A stretch of 64,000 bases of DNA. Source: Chitinophaga sp. S165. GTDB taxonomy: Bacteria; Bacteroidota; Bacteroidia; Chitinophagales; Chitinophagaceae. Below the pieces are notes generated by a model, which worked only from the letters and a program-made list of their open reading frames with translations, did not search any database and was not told the origin of the DNA. This document shows positions 16,765 through 28,303 of this stretch, one piece after another (position 1 is the first letter of the stretch; each line of letters starts with the position of its first letter). Location of the stretch: NCBI RefSeq assembly GCF_003182155.1, contig NZ_QGTG01000006.1:248001-312000 (forward strand), given 5' to 3'. Position numbers and translations under genes: made by a program.

Positions 16765-18195
16765 GTGGCACACGAATGCATTTCGGTATTTGATATCTTT
16801 AAGATAGGCGTAGGTCCTTCCAGCTCACACACGTTAGGCCCATGGCGGGCTGCCCTCCAGTTCCTGCGGGAAGTGCAGGCCACAGGGCGAAAGCTCACTT
16901 CAGTTAAACAAGTCAGCGTTTTATTATATGGCTCTCTTGCCAAAACCGGGCACGGCCACGGTACGGATATCGCGGTACAGTTAGGACTTTGCGGAGATGA
17001 TCCTGTAACCTTCGATGTCAATCAGATCAATAGTAAAATGGATGACATCCGCCGTAATAAAACCATGTTGCTCGGAGGTGACCACGCTATTTCTTTTGAT
17101 CCCCTGCAGGATATCTCTTTCCTGTATGATGAATCATTACCTTTCCACCCGAACGCACTTACCTTCCTGGTGACCTTTGATGATGGCGAACAGCAGGCTG
17201 CAACGTACTACTCTATCGGTGGCGGCTTTGTTGTAAAAGAAGGAGAGGGTGCAGGCAGCGCTTCGCAGGTGGACCTGCCATTCCCGATAGATACTGCCAG
17301 ACAGCTCTTACAGTGGTGTATCAAAACCGGTTATTCCATTTCAGAACTGGTCATGGAAAATGAACAGGCCTGGCGTCCCGAAGCTGACACCAAAGCTGGT
17401 GTTATGAATATCTGGCGCGTGATGAAAGAATGTATCTACCGCGGTTGCCATACATCAGGAGAATTACCCGGCGGGCTTCGCGTAGCAAGGCGCGCCGCTG
17501 CTTTGAACAAGAAACTATTAAAAGGAAATACTTATACTGATTACGATTCATGGATCAGCGCCATCAGGCAGGGTGGAAACCATTTTGCCTATACGCTGGA
17601 CTGGGTAAGCTGTTTTGCGCTGGCCGTAAATGAGGAGAATGCCTCTTTCGGCAGAGTAGTTACTGCACCTACCAATGGTGCCGCAGGCGTGATACCTGCT
17701 GTATTACAGTACTTCATCACCTTCTGCGACGGCTACCATGATGAAAAGATCCTGCAGTTCATATTGACCGCTTCAGAGATCGGCAGCATCTTCAAAAAAC
17801 GCTCTACTATCTCAGCGGCTATGGGTGGTTGTCAGGCGGAAATAGGCGTATCTTCCGCAATGGCGGCAGCCGCACTTACTGAGTGCCTCGGTGGTTCACA
17901 GCGCCAGGTACTGATGGCTGCAGAAATTGCTATGGAACACCACCTCGGCCTTACCTGCGATCCTATTGGCGGACTGGTACAGGTGCCATGTATCGAAAGG
18001 AACACAATGGGGGCTATCAAGGCTATTACTGCTTCCCAGCTGGCACTCCAGAGTAACCCGGAACTGGCAAAGGTTTCCCTCGATGCAGTAGTAAAAACCA
18101 TGTGGGACACTGCACTCGATATGAACAGCAAATACAAAGAAACATCAGACGGCGGTCTTGCCGTAAACATACCTATCAGCCTGCCCGAATGCTGA
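16765..18195 (+). CDS. sdaA: L-serine dehydratase (L-serine ammonia-lyase), iron-sulfur type
   Basis: The enzyme deaminates L-serine to pyruvate and ammonia using a [4Fe-4S] cluster. The 476-residue single-chain product opens with the family signature SVFDIFKIGVGPSSSHT and has conserved cysteines in GGCQAEIG, TECLGG and TCDPIGGLVQVPC. Translation starts at GTG (16765): the frame has a stop just upstream and no in-frame ATG precedes the conserved N-terminus. The gene is monocistronic, with its own promoter candidate and a long hairpin downstream. Confidence 0.95.
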   Translation: MAHECISVFDIFKIGVGPSSSHTLGPWRAALQFLREVQATGRKLTSVKQVSVLLYGSLAKTGHGHGTDIAVQLGLCGDDPVTFDVNQINSKMDDIRRNKTMLLGGDHAISFDPLQDISFLYDESLPFHPNALTFLVTFDDGEQQAATYYSIGGGFVVKEGEGAGSASQVDLPFPIDTARQLLQWCIKTGYSISELVMENEQAWRPEADTKAGVMNIWRVMKECIYRGCHTSGELPGGLRVARRAAALNKKLLKGNTYTDYDSWISAIRQGGNHFAYTLDWVSCFALAVNEENASFGRVVTAPTNGAAGVIPAVLQYFITFCDGYHDEKILQFILTASEIGSIFKKRSTISAAMGGCQAEIGVSSAMAAAALTECLGGSQRQVLMAAEIAMEHHLGLTCDPIGGLVQVPCIERNTMGAIKAITASQLALQSNPELAKVSLDAVVKTMWDTALDMNSKYKETSDGGLAVNIPISLPEC

Positions 18196-18203
18196 TACCG
18201 GCC

Positions 18204-18252
18204 AATGCTGCATACAACAAAGAAGTACACCTTCCTTGTTGTATGCAGCATT
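18204..18252 (+). terminator. Long hairpin after the serine dehydratase gene
   Basis: A perfect 17-bp inverted repeat (18204-18220 and 18236-18252), extended by an inner GAAG / CTTC stem, lies 8 bp after the stop codon. It lacks a clear T run, so it may protect the 3' end as well as terminate. Confidence 0.6.
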
Positions 18253-18296
18253 CTGCATTATTTACGTATATTGTTTGATTATACCTGCAATTGATT

Positions 18297-21104
18297 ATGA
18301 GAACTTTTGCGTTCCTACTGCTACTAGTAATCCCTTCTACCGCACTGGCTCAAACATTCGGTGGTAATCCTCCTTCCCTGAAATGGCGTCAGATCAATAG
18401 CGACACCGCACGTATCATATTTCCTGCAGGACTGGAGAAACAGGGCCAACGGGTAGCAGATCTCGTACATTACATAGACAGACATACCCGCTATTCTATC
18501 GGGGACAGAAATAAAAAAGTCAGTATCGTATTGCAGAATCAGACGCTGCAATCCAACGGCTACGTGCAGCTTGGCCCGTTCCGTTCAGAGTTTTACCTCA
18601 CACCGCCGCCTAACTCCTCCGACCTCGGATCACTGAAATGGGAAGACCAGCTGGCCATACATGAATACCGGCACGTATTGCAGAACCGCAACTTCAATCA
18701 GGGCGTGTCTAAAGTAGTGTCCTATGTATTGGGTGAGATGGGGCTGGCTGCAGCTACCAGCATCGCAGTACCTAATTGGTTCTGGGAAGGTGACGCCGTT
18801 ACAATGGAAACAGCGTTAAGCTCACAGGGGAGGGGCAGGCTGCCTGCCTTCTTTGATGGCTTCAGGGCTTTGTCGCTGGAGCACAAGGACTACAGTTATA
18901 TGAAGATCAGAAATGGTTCTTATGTTGACTTCACACCCAATCATTATCCGTTAGGATATCTTATGAGCATGTATGGCCGTGAACATTACGGCCGCACGTT
19001 CTGGAAAGATGTGACCACTGATGCGGTACGCTACCGCGGATTATTCTATGCATTTTCCCAAAGCCTGAAAAAACGTACAGGGCATAATGTAACAGGGTTC
19101 TACAGGGCTATGCTGCAGGAATATCAGCCTTTATGGAATAGCTATGCGACGCAGGACAGCAAGCCAGGTAAAGCCTTGCTGGAAGCGCCGCATACCGTTA
19201 CCAACTATAAATACATTTACCCTGTGAAACCAGGGGAATGGATCGTTTATAAAGATGCATATAACCGCGTGGCAGGATTCTATCTGCTGGACAGCACTGG
19301 TAAACAGCAACTGGTAACACGTCCCGGGATGAACTTCGACGATTATTTCAGCTACCGCAATGGCAGGCTGGTATGGACCGAAGCACGTTTCCATCCGCGC
19401 TGGTCCTGGAAAGATTATTCTGTCGTGAAGACCTACGATATGACCACAGGTCATACCCGTACACTAACACACACTTCACGTTATTTCTCTCCTGATATTA
19501 CCACAGATGGTAAAAAGATCATCGTGGCAGTAACACTGCCTTCACAACAATACGGTCTGCAATTGCTGGACGGAGAGACTGGCGCCGTAATAGAAACACT
19601 GCCTAATCCGAATAACTGGTATTATACTTATCCGAAGTTCTCTGCCGATGAACAATGGGTGATCAGTAACGTACGTAACGACCGCGGACAAATGGCCATG
19701 GTACGCCAGTCACTGGCTACAGGTACAACAGAGCAACTGACAGCGTTTGGCGATATCGTACTGGGCATCCCTCTGGTACGCCGCGACACAGTGTATTACA
19801 CGGCGGCGTATAAGGACGCCGATAATCTGTTTGCACTGACATTACCCGATAAAAAGATCTACCAGGTAACAGCACATGCCAACAGCGTAGTGCATGCCGC
19901 TATCGATAATAGCTCACAGCAGGTCGTATACAGTGCCTTTGGTACTAAAGGATGTGCCTTATATGCTACGCCACTATCGCCGGAGAACTGGCAGCAGATA
20001 GAAACGGGCAGGAGCTACCATAGTGCCTGGCTGAAACCCGATTTCCAGGAGGGCGGCAACATCCTGGATAAAGTGCCGCATGAGCAGTACGACATCAGAA
20101 AATATCCGAAAGGAACGCGCCTGCTTAATTTTCACAGCTGGTTGCCCACTTTCGATGATCCTGATTATAGCCTGACCTTATACGGAAATAACATCCTGAA
20201 TACAGCGTCTACAGCCTTGGGGTACACCTATAACCGTAATGAAGGTAGCTCCGGATTTACAGGCGATTTCATTTATGGTGCTTTGTTCCCATACCTCCAG
20301 GCAGGGGCAAAATACACCTTCAACCGCTCGGACGTTTTTTCAGGAAAAGGACGTTTGTACTGGAAAGAAATGGACCTCCACGGAGGCTTTACTATACCGC
20401 TGAATCTCTCATCTGGTCTATATAGCCGCAGCTTGTCGTTGTCTTCCATGTATCATTACCTGGAAAGATATCCGCAGGGAAATTTCCGGTTCACCAATCC
20501 ATCGATACAATATATTGGCAACACACTGGTGTTCAATAACCAGCGTATCAGGGCAAGACAGAACATCTATTCTCACTTCGGACAATATGTTGCGTTGCAG
20601 TACAATCGCTCGCTGACAAACGTTTTTGCAGAACAGCTTTTTGCACGGGCAGACTTATACCTGCCAGGTCTGTCGGCCAATCACAGCCTGGTATTACAGG
20701 CGGCATGGCAGCAGCGGGATACGTCCAGGAATTATTCTTTTACAGATAATTTCGCTTATGCAAGAGGATACAACGAACCATTCTATGAGCATATCTATAA
20801 ACTGGGTGTGAACTATCATTTCCCGATAGCATATCCTGATTGGGGTTTTGCGCAGTTGTTATATTTTATGCGCATCCGTGGTAATGTATTCTACGATTAC
20901 AGCAGGTCTTATAACTTTATCAGTAAGGTGAATACACAGTACAGGTCAGCAGGCGGTGAGCTATTCTTTGATACCAAGATAGGCAATGTGCTCCCTTTCA
21001 CCTTCGGTCTGCGTTACAGCCATCTCTTTGATAAAGATCCGCTGGATAATGCATCTCAAAGGTTCGCATTTATTCTGCCATTGCAGCAGCTGTTTAATTA
21101 CTAA
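18297..21104 (+). CDS. Secreted metallopeptidase-like protein with beta-propeller and C-terminal beta-barrel
   Basis: This 935-residue protein has a signal peptide (residues 1-19, ending ALAQ). Residues 122-126 read HEYRH, an HExxH zinc motif, and the segment NWFWEGDA at 160-167 supplies a downstream Glu164 in the WFxEGxA form of gluzincin-type (peptidase MA-like) enzymes. Residues about 290-590 look like a TolB-like beta-propeller. The region from about 620 to the end is rich in aromatic beta-strands and resembles an outer-membrane barrel (surface-antigen type). It could be an outer-membrane-anchored protease; substrate and activity are unknown. ATG 18297 is preferred over a TTG two codons upstream. 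Its stop codon overlaps the stop of the convergent next gene. Confidence 0.75.
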   Translation: MRTFAFLLLLVIPSTALAQTFGGNPPSLKWRQINSDTARIIFPAGLEKQGQRVADLVHYIDRHTRYSIGDRNKKVSIVLQNQTLQSNGYVQLGPFRSEFYLTPPPNSSDLGSLKWEDQLAIHEYRHVLQNRNFNQGVSKVVSYVLGEMGLAAATSIAVPNWFWEGDAVTMETALSSQGRGRLPAFFDGFRALSLEHKDYSYMKIRNGSYVDFTPNHYPLGYLMSMYGREHYGRTFWKDVTTDAVRYRGLFYAFSQSLKKRTGHNVTGFYRAMLQEYQPLWNSYATQDSKPGKALLEAPHTVTNYKYIYPVKPGEWIVYKDAYNRVAGFYLLDSTGKQQLVTRPGMNFDDYFSYRNGRLVWTEARFHPRWSWKDYSVVKTYDMTTGHTRTLTHTSRYFSPDITTDGKKIIVAVTLPSQQYGLQLLDGETGAVIETLPNPNNWYYTYPKFSADEQWVISNVRNDRGQMAMVRQSLATGTTEQLTAFGDIVLGIPLVRRDTVYYTAAYKDADNLFALTLPDKKIYQVTAHANSVVHAAIDNSSQQVVYSAFGTKGCALYATPLSPENWQQIETGRSYHSAWLKPDFQEGGNILDKVPHEQYDIRKYPKGTRLLNFHSWLPTFDDPDYSLTLYGNNILNTASTALGYTYNRNEGSSGFTGDFIYGALFPYLQAGAKYTFNRSDVFSGKGRLYWKEMDLHGGFTIPLNLSSGLYSRSLSLSSMYHYLERYPQGNFRFTNPSIQYIGNTLVFNNQRIRARQNIYSHFGQYVALQYNRSLTNVFAEQLFARADLYLPGLSANHSLVLQAAWQQRDTSRNYSFTDNFAYARGYNEPFYEHIYKLGVNYHFPIAYPDWGFAQLLYFMRIRGNVFYDYSRSYNFISKVNTQYRSAGGELFFDTKIGNVLPFTFGLRYSHLFDKDPLDNASQRFAFILPLQQLFNY

Positions 21105-21592
21105 CGAACGTTGAATTTTAATTTAGGAGCTCTATACTGTTTGTCTCCTGTGTAGTTAATGATGATATTATCGAAGTAAAACACCTCATTCCTTTCCAGC
21201 ATCTCTTTGATACGCTCTACCCACAGAGAGGGAAGCTTGTCGCCTTTAAAGGAATCGCCTACCATTTCTGAGTAGAAGCCGGGTTTACCGGTGGTATCGT
21301 TCAGGTAAGGTTCTTTTCTTTCATAGGTGAAGTCGAAGGACACCACAGGATATTTGTTATTCTTTTCGTCCCTTACCACGAGAGGAGAATCCAGCAGTTT
21401 TATGACTTCCGGGCGGGGGAGGGAATCACTCAGGAAAATGCCCCAGGTGCTTCTGAACCGGAGAGTGGTGGTTTTGGCAGATGCAGCAGCAGGTTTTTTA
21501 GCAGCAGGAGCTTTCGGTTTGCCAGTCTGGGCCAATGCCGGCAGGCTGATAAACAGCAACAGGATACCCGATATCAAATAACATTTACGCAT
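21101..21592 (-). CDS. Secreted protein of unknown function, 163 aa
   Basis: The product has a clear signal peptide (residues 1-22, ending ALAQ), then a Lys/Ala/Pro-rich linker, then about 120 residues with beta-strand and mixed character. I do not recognise the family. The absence of a lipobox suggests a soluble periplasmic protein. The gene is downstream of valS on the same strand but separated by a strong terminator, and it has no obvious promoter match. Its last codon overlaps the end of the convergent metallopeptidase-like gene by four bases. Confidence 0.7.
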   Translation of the reverse strand: MRKCYLISGILLLFISLPALAQTGKPKAPAAKKPAAASAKTTTLRFRSTWGIFLSDSLPRPEVIKLLDSPLVVRDEKNNKYPVVSFDFTYERKEPYLNDTTGKPGFYSEMVGDSFKGDKLPSLWVERIKEMLERNEVFYFDNIIINYTGDKQYRAPKLKFNVR

Positions 21593-21610
21593 AGTACAAT
21601 AAGGGATATA

Positions 21611-21645
21611 AAAAAATCGCCCGGATTAGTTAACGTCCGGGCGAT
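21611..21645 (-). terminator. Terminator of valS
   Basis: A 10-bp GC-rich stem (ATCGCCCGGA / TCCGGGCGAT) is followed by six T residues on the minus strand. It lies 9 bp past the valS stop. Confidence 0.92.
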
Positions 21646-21653
21646 CCTGAAAA

Positions 21654-24302
<2,649 letters not shown>

Positions 24303-24331
24303 GCTTGCGATATATCATTTATATAAGTGTG

Positions 24332-24339
24332 CAAAAATA
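24332..24339 (-). promoter_or_regulatory. Putative -7 promoter element of valS
   Basis: TATTTTTG on the minus strand matches TAnnTTTG and lies 29 bp before the valS start codon. A -33 element is not evident, and the position overlaps the tail of the upstream gene's terminator. Confidence 0.35.
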
Positions 24340-24342
24340 AGA

Positions 24343-24373
24343 GAATAACCGATTAGAACGATGACCGGTTATT
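24343..24373 (-). terminator. Probable terminator of the threonine aldolase gene
   Basis: An inverted repeat (AATAACCGG / CGGTTATT) sits directly after the stop codon and is followed on the minus strand by CTCTTATTTTTG. The T run is interrupted, so strength is uncertain. Confidence 0.5.
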
Positions 24374-24374
24374 G

Positions 24375-25397
24375 TTATTCCATCTGTGAAATGACTGCGC
24401 AGGTCCTTTCCACCATTTCCGGGGTAATATCGAGGTGGGTTACTATTCTCACCTGTGTATCGGAAATGGCCATAACGAGGATGCCTTCTTTTTTCATGTA
24501 TTCTGCAAAACGTTTCGGCGTCCAGGTATCCTGCACATCGAAGATGAGGATATTGGTCTCAACCGGCAGCATGTGACCGACAAAGGTTTTCTGCAGCAGA
24601 TATTTAGCGATCTGTTTAGCATGATGATGATCTTCTGCCAATCTGGCAATATGATGATCTATGGCATAAAGTCCGGTAGCTGCCATATAGCCAGCCTGAC
24701 GTAAGCCGCCGCCTAATTTTTTCCTGATCCTTCTGGCAGATTTAATAAACGCAGCGCTCCCCAGCAGCACAGAGCCCATAGGACAGCCCATGCCCTTATT
24801 GAGGCATACTGAAATGCTATCGAACAGTTCCCCAAAAGTCTTCGGATTTTCCCCTGTCGCCACAAGCGCATTGAACAGTCTTGCCCCGTCCAGATGGAGT
24901 TTCAGACCATTATCACGACAAACATTTTTTATCCTGTTGATCTCTTCAATATCGTAGCAACAGCCACCGCCACGGTTAGAAGTATTTTCGAGACAAACGA
25001 GGCTGGTAGTGGCTTTATGAACATCGTCAGGATTAATGGCCGCTGCTACCTGGGCTGCGGTGATCATGCCACGGTCGCCTTCAAGCGCCCGTACCTGTGC
25101 GCCGGCATTGAAAGCGATACCACCGCCTTCATATATATATACGTGAGCGAGGTCGCTGCAAATCACTTCATCGCCTGGTTGTGTATGCACCTTAATGGCT
25201 ATCTGATTACTCATAGTGCCTGATGGGCAGTACAAGGCTGCTTCTTTGCCGAAATAGGCTGCCATCGTGCTTTCCAGTTGGTTAACGCTTGGATCTTCCC
25301 CGAATACATCATCTCCGGTGGAAGCAGTTGACATAGCCCGGAGCATACCGGGGGTGGGCCGGGTGAATGTATCACTCCTGAAATCAATAATCATCAT
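24375..25397 (-). CDS. ltaE: Low-specificity L-threonine aldolase
   Basis: This PLP enzyme cleaves L-threonine and allo-threonine to glycine and acetaldehyde. The 340-residue product begins with the family signature IDFRSDTFTRPTPGM. It has the PLP-contacting LHLDGARLFNA segment and the catalytic lysine in SVCLNKGMGCPMGS. The length is normal. A start one codon later (25394) is equally possible. Divergent rpoD lies 326 bp away. Confidence 0.95.
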   Translation of the reverse strand: MMIIDFRSDTFTRPTPGMLRAMSTASTGDDVFGEDPSVNQLESTMAAYFGKEAALYCPSGTMSNQIAIKVHTQPGDEVICSDLAHVYIYEGGGIAFNAGAQVRALEGDRGMITAAQVAAAINPDDVHKATTSLVCLENTSNRGGGCCYDIEEINRIKNVCRDNGLKLHLDGARLFNALVATGENPKTFGELFDSISVCLNKGMGCPMGSVLLGSAAFIKSARRIRKKLGGGLRQAGYMAATGLYAIDHHIARLAEDHHHAKQIAKYLLQKTFVGHMLPVETNILIFDVQDTWTPKRFAEYMKKEGILVMAISDTQVRIVTHLDITPEMVERTCAVISQME

Positions 25398-25567
25398 TGA
25401 AGAATTTGCAATGTATTGAACAATAAATTAGTGAAGTTAATAATCTGAAGTTGATTACTTATCAATTGTTAAAATTTAATTAAAGCGGCAAAAATACCTA
25501 ATAAAGGGCTATTAAATATCGTTTATATGGAGTACTTTGTTATACTAATCAAATGGCTTGAGAACGA

Positions 25568-25599
25568 TTTGGCAGTATGGGGTATTAGCACGATCTTTG
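25568..25599 (+). promoter_or_regulatory. Putative rpoD promoter
   Basis: This lies in the 326-bp AT-rich gap before rpoD. TTTG (25568-25571), a 20-bp spacer and GATCTTTG (25592-25599) match the consensus except that TA is GA. It predicts a leader of about 115 nt. I saw no other gene or repeat in this gap. Confidence 0.5.
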
Positions 25600-25723
25600 C
25601 AGGCTAATTTGTTAAAACGATAATATTGGGAGAGTGGAATAGGTTGTAAGATAATTATTTAAAATATCTCAACAAAATAAATCTTTCGATGTTATTCAAT
25701 TTATAAACTAATAAACTTTCAAT

Positions 25724-26581
25724 ATGAGGCAACTTAAAATTGCCACCCAGATCACAAACCGTGATTCGCAGGCGGTAGAAAAATACCTGCAGGAGATTTC
25801 AAAGATCCCTTTGTTAACCCCTGAGGAAGAGACCGTTTTGGCGCAGCGCATTAAAATGGGTGACCAAAAGGCTCTTGAACGTTTAACTACAGGAAACCTT
25901 CGGTTCGTTGTATCAGTAGCAAAGCAATATCAGCACCAGGGGCTTAGCCTCAGCGACCTCATTAACGAGGGCAATTTAGGCTTGATTAAGGCGGCGCAAA
26001 GATTTGATGAAACGAAAGGGTTCAAATTCATTTCTTATGCTGTTTGGTGGATTCGTCAATCCATACTGCAGGCTTTAGCAGAACAGGGCCGTCTGGTTCG
26101 TCTGCCGCAGAATAAAATCGGCACTTACAATAAAGCTAATAAAGCCTACATGGCATTTGAACAGGAGAATGAAAGAGAACCTTCTACTGAGGAGTTAGCA
26201 GAAATCCTGGAAATGTCCGAATCAGAGATTAACAACATTTTCCAAAGCAATACCCGTCACATGTCACTCGACGCTCCGGTACACGAAGCAGAAGACGTGG
26301 CTATGGGCGATCTGCTGGAAGGTGGCGATATCACTGATGATGATGTTATGCGTGATTCACTGCGTGAAGAGATCCGTCGTGTACTGAAATCACTCAGCCC
26401 ACGCGAAGCGGAAATCGTAAACGCATACTTTGGTCTGGATGGTGAGAACGGAGCAACGATCGAACAGATTGGTCAGAAGTACGATCTTACAAAAGAAAGA
26501 ATTCGTCAAATCAAGGAACGCGCCATCAAAAGGCTGCAGAAAGCCCGCTACAGCGGAGCACTTAAATCTTACCTGGGTTAA
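25724..26581 (+). CDS. rpoD: Primary RNA polymerase sigma factor (RpoD/SigA)
   Basis: The 285-residue product is the short primary sigma of Bacteroidota, without region 1.1 and the long non-conserved region. Region 1.2 begins near residue 17 (EKYLQEISKIPLLT). Region 2 has DLINEGNLGLIKAA and SYAVWWIRQSILQ (-10 recognition and melting). Region 4 has LSPREAEIVNAYFGL and the helix-turn-helix TKERIRQIKERAI for the -35-like element. It should recognise the TTTG/TAnnTTTG promoters seen across this window. Confidence 0.97.
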   Translation: MRQLKIATQITNRDSQAVEKYLQEISKIPLLTPEEETVLAQRIKMGDQKALERLTTGNLRFVVSVAKQYQHQGLSLSDLINEGNLGLIKAAQRFDETKGFKFISYAVWWIRQSILQALAEQGRLVRLPQNKIGTYNKANKAYMAFEQENEREPSTEELAEILEMSESEINNIFQSNTRHMSLDAPVHEAEDVAMGDLLEGGDITDDDVMRDSLREEIRRVLKSLSPREAEIVNAYFGLDGENGATIEQIGQKYDLTKERIRQIKERAIKRLQKARYSGALKSYLG

Positions 26582-26667
26582 TAGCTGACGAAGATTTAAG
26601 CAAAGAAGAGATAGGCAATAACAGTTGCCAATTCAAATCAAAGATCTATATCATTTCTTATAGAACG

Positions 26668-26704
26668 CACCGGCTGTATATTTTACAAGCCGGTGTTTTT
26701 TATT
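26668..26704 (+). terminator. Terminator of rpoD
   Basis: An 8-bp stem (CACCGGCT / AGCCGGTG) is followed by six T residues, 86 bp past the stop codon. Confidence 0.85.
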
Positions 26705-26725
26705 TTAAGGGGAAACGTATTTTTG
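26697..26725 (+). promoter_or_regulatory. Putative trxB promoter
   Basis: TATTTTTG (26718-26725) matches the -7 element. A TTTT 17 bp upstream is a weak -33 that overlaps the T run of the preceding terminator. Confidence 0.4.
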
Positions 26726-26820
26726 TATGCCGCATGGCTCATCATTTCTTTTACTTGTCATGTGCGCATTCAGGAAGACAGAATTTTAGAAACGATTACA
26801 TTTAATATTACATAGTAAGC

Positions 26821-27765
26821 ATGGAAACTAACCAACAGGAACATGTCGAATTACTGATCATAGGTTCCGGACCAGCAGGTTACACTGCTGCTATATACGC
26901 CGCCAGAGCTAATCTTAAACCTGTACTTTACCAGGGTATTCAACCAGGTGGCCAGCTCACCATCACAACAGAAGTAGAAAACTATCCCGGATATCCGGAA
27001 GGGATCCAGGGGCCTGAAATGATGGTCGATTTTGAAAAACAGGCCACCCGCATGGGAGCGGATATCCGTTTTGGCCTGGCGACTTCTGTTGACTTCAGCA
27101 GCAAGCCATTCAAAGTAACGATCGATGAATCAAAGTTAATAACAGCAGATGCTGTGATCATTGCTACAGGCGCTTCCGCCAAATGGTTGGGAATGCCTTC
27201 AGAGCAACGCCTGAACGGTAGCGGTGTTTCTGCCTGCGCTGTTTGCGACGGATTCTTCTTCCGTGGTAAAGAAGTAGCTATCGTAGGAGCAGGTGATACT
27301 GCCGCTGAAGAAGCACTGTACCTCTCTAAAATGTGTACCAACGTACACATGATCGTACGCCGCCATGAAATGCGTGCTTCCAAAGTAATGCAGGACCGTG
27401 TGCTGAAAACTTCCAATATCATTGTTTACTGGAACACAGAAACACAGGAAGTATTAGGCGAAAACAAAGTAGAAGCCGTAAGACTGCTCAACACCGCAAA
27501 ACAGGAGGAAACAACTGTACCGGTAAGCGCATTCTTCGTAGCTATTGGTCACCAGCCTAATTCCGCTATCTTCAAAGATTATGTGGAAATGGATGAACAG
27601 GGTTACATCGTAACCGTACCTGGTACCTCCCGCACAAACGTCGAAGGCGTATTTGCCTGTGGCGACGTGCAGGATAAGATCTACCGCCAGGCGGTAACTG
27701 CTGCCGGTAGCGGTTGTATAGCTGCACTGGACGCAGAAAGATATTTATCTGCATTAGGACATTAA
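26821..27765 (+). CDS. trxB: Thioredoxin-disulfide reductase
   Basis: This flavoenzyme reduces thioredoxin with NADPH. The 314-residue product has the FAD-binding GSGPAGYTAAIYAARA near residue 16, the redox-active pair in CAVCDG near residue 139, the NADPH-binding GAGDTAAEEA, and the C-terminal FACGDVQD. The length is normal. It is followed by a hairpin and folB. Confidence 0.97.
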   Translation: METNQQEHVELLIIGSGPAGYTAAIYAARANLKPVLYQGIQPGGQLTITTEVENYPGYPEGIQGPEMMVDFEKQATRMGADIRFGLATSVDFSSKPFKVTIDESKLITADAVIIATGASAKWLGMPSEQRLNGSGVSACAVCDGFFFRGKEVAIVGAGDTAAEEALYLSKMCTNVHMIVRRHEMRASKVMQDRVLKTSNIIVYWNTETQEVLGENKVEAVRLLNTAKQEETTVPVSAFFVAIGHQPNSAIFKDYVEMDEQGYIVTVPGTSRTNVEGVFACGDVQDKIYRQAVTAAGSGCIAALDAERYLSALGH

Positions 27766-27787
27766 TAATAAATCAATCAGGAACGGA

Positions 27788-27822
27788 ACATTGCAGGTCA
27801 GAAAATGATCTGCAATGTTTAA
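27788..27822 (+). terminator. Probable terminator of trxB
   Basis: A 10-bp perfect stem (AACATTGCAG / CTGCAATGTT) lies 20 bp after the stop codon, with T-rich sequence a little further on. Confidence 0.6.
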
Positions 27823-27845
27823 TTCCTGATTTTTAATTTTACTGC

Positions 27846-28196
27846 ATGCTTACTATAGGGGTAGAACAAGCTCATTTTCATGCCTTCCATGGTTTATACC
27901 CGGAAGAACGTATCATTGGGAATGAATTCATAGTAGATGTATATGTAACGATCCCGGGTACACACCATATTGATAACATCTCCGAAACTGTTAACTATCA
28001 GGGGCTTTACAATATTGTAAAGAAGATCATGGCCGTTCCGCAGCCATTGCTGGAACAGGTGGTTTATAACATGAGCGATGCTATCAAAAACAAATACCCT
28101 GAAATCCAGAAATCAGTCGTATCCCTGCGTAAAATGAACCCGCCAATGGGGGCTTCCATCCGGAATTCTGTTGTCTCTCTCGAAAAAAACTACTAA
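27846..28196 (+). CDS. folB: Dihydroneopterin aldolase
   Basis: FolB converts dihydroneopterin to 6-hydroxymethyl-dihydropterin in folate synthesis. The 116-residue product has the family opening (VEQAHFHAFHGLYPEER, with FHGLYPEE giving the active-site Glu) and the C-terminal VSLRKMNPPMGASI. It forms ring-like multimers in known members. It stands without other folate genes nearby. Confidence 0.93.
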   Translation: MLTIGVEQAHFHAFHGLYPEERIIGNEFIVDVYVTIPGTHHIDNISETVNYQGLYNIVKKIMAVPQPLLEQVVYNMSDAIKNKYPEIQKSVVSLRKMNPPMGASIRNSVVSLEKNY

Positions 28197-28303
28197 AAGC
28201 AGCGCCAGACACTGCCTTTTACAGATTAATACATATGCGGTATTGAAAAACTGTCAATAAAGTATTAAATTTAGTTATTTTCATATGTGTAAATTTCCGC
28301 CCT

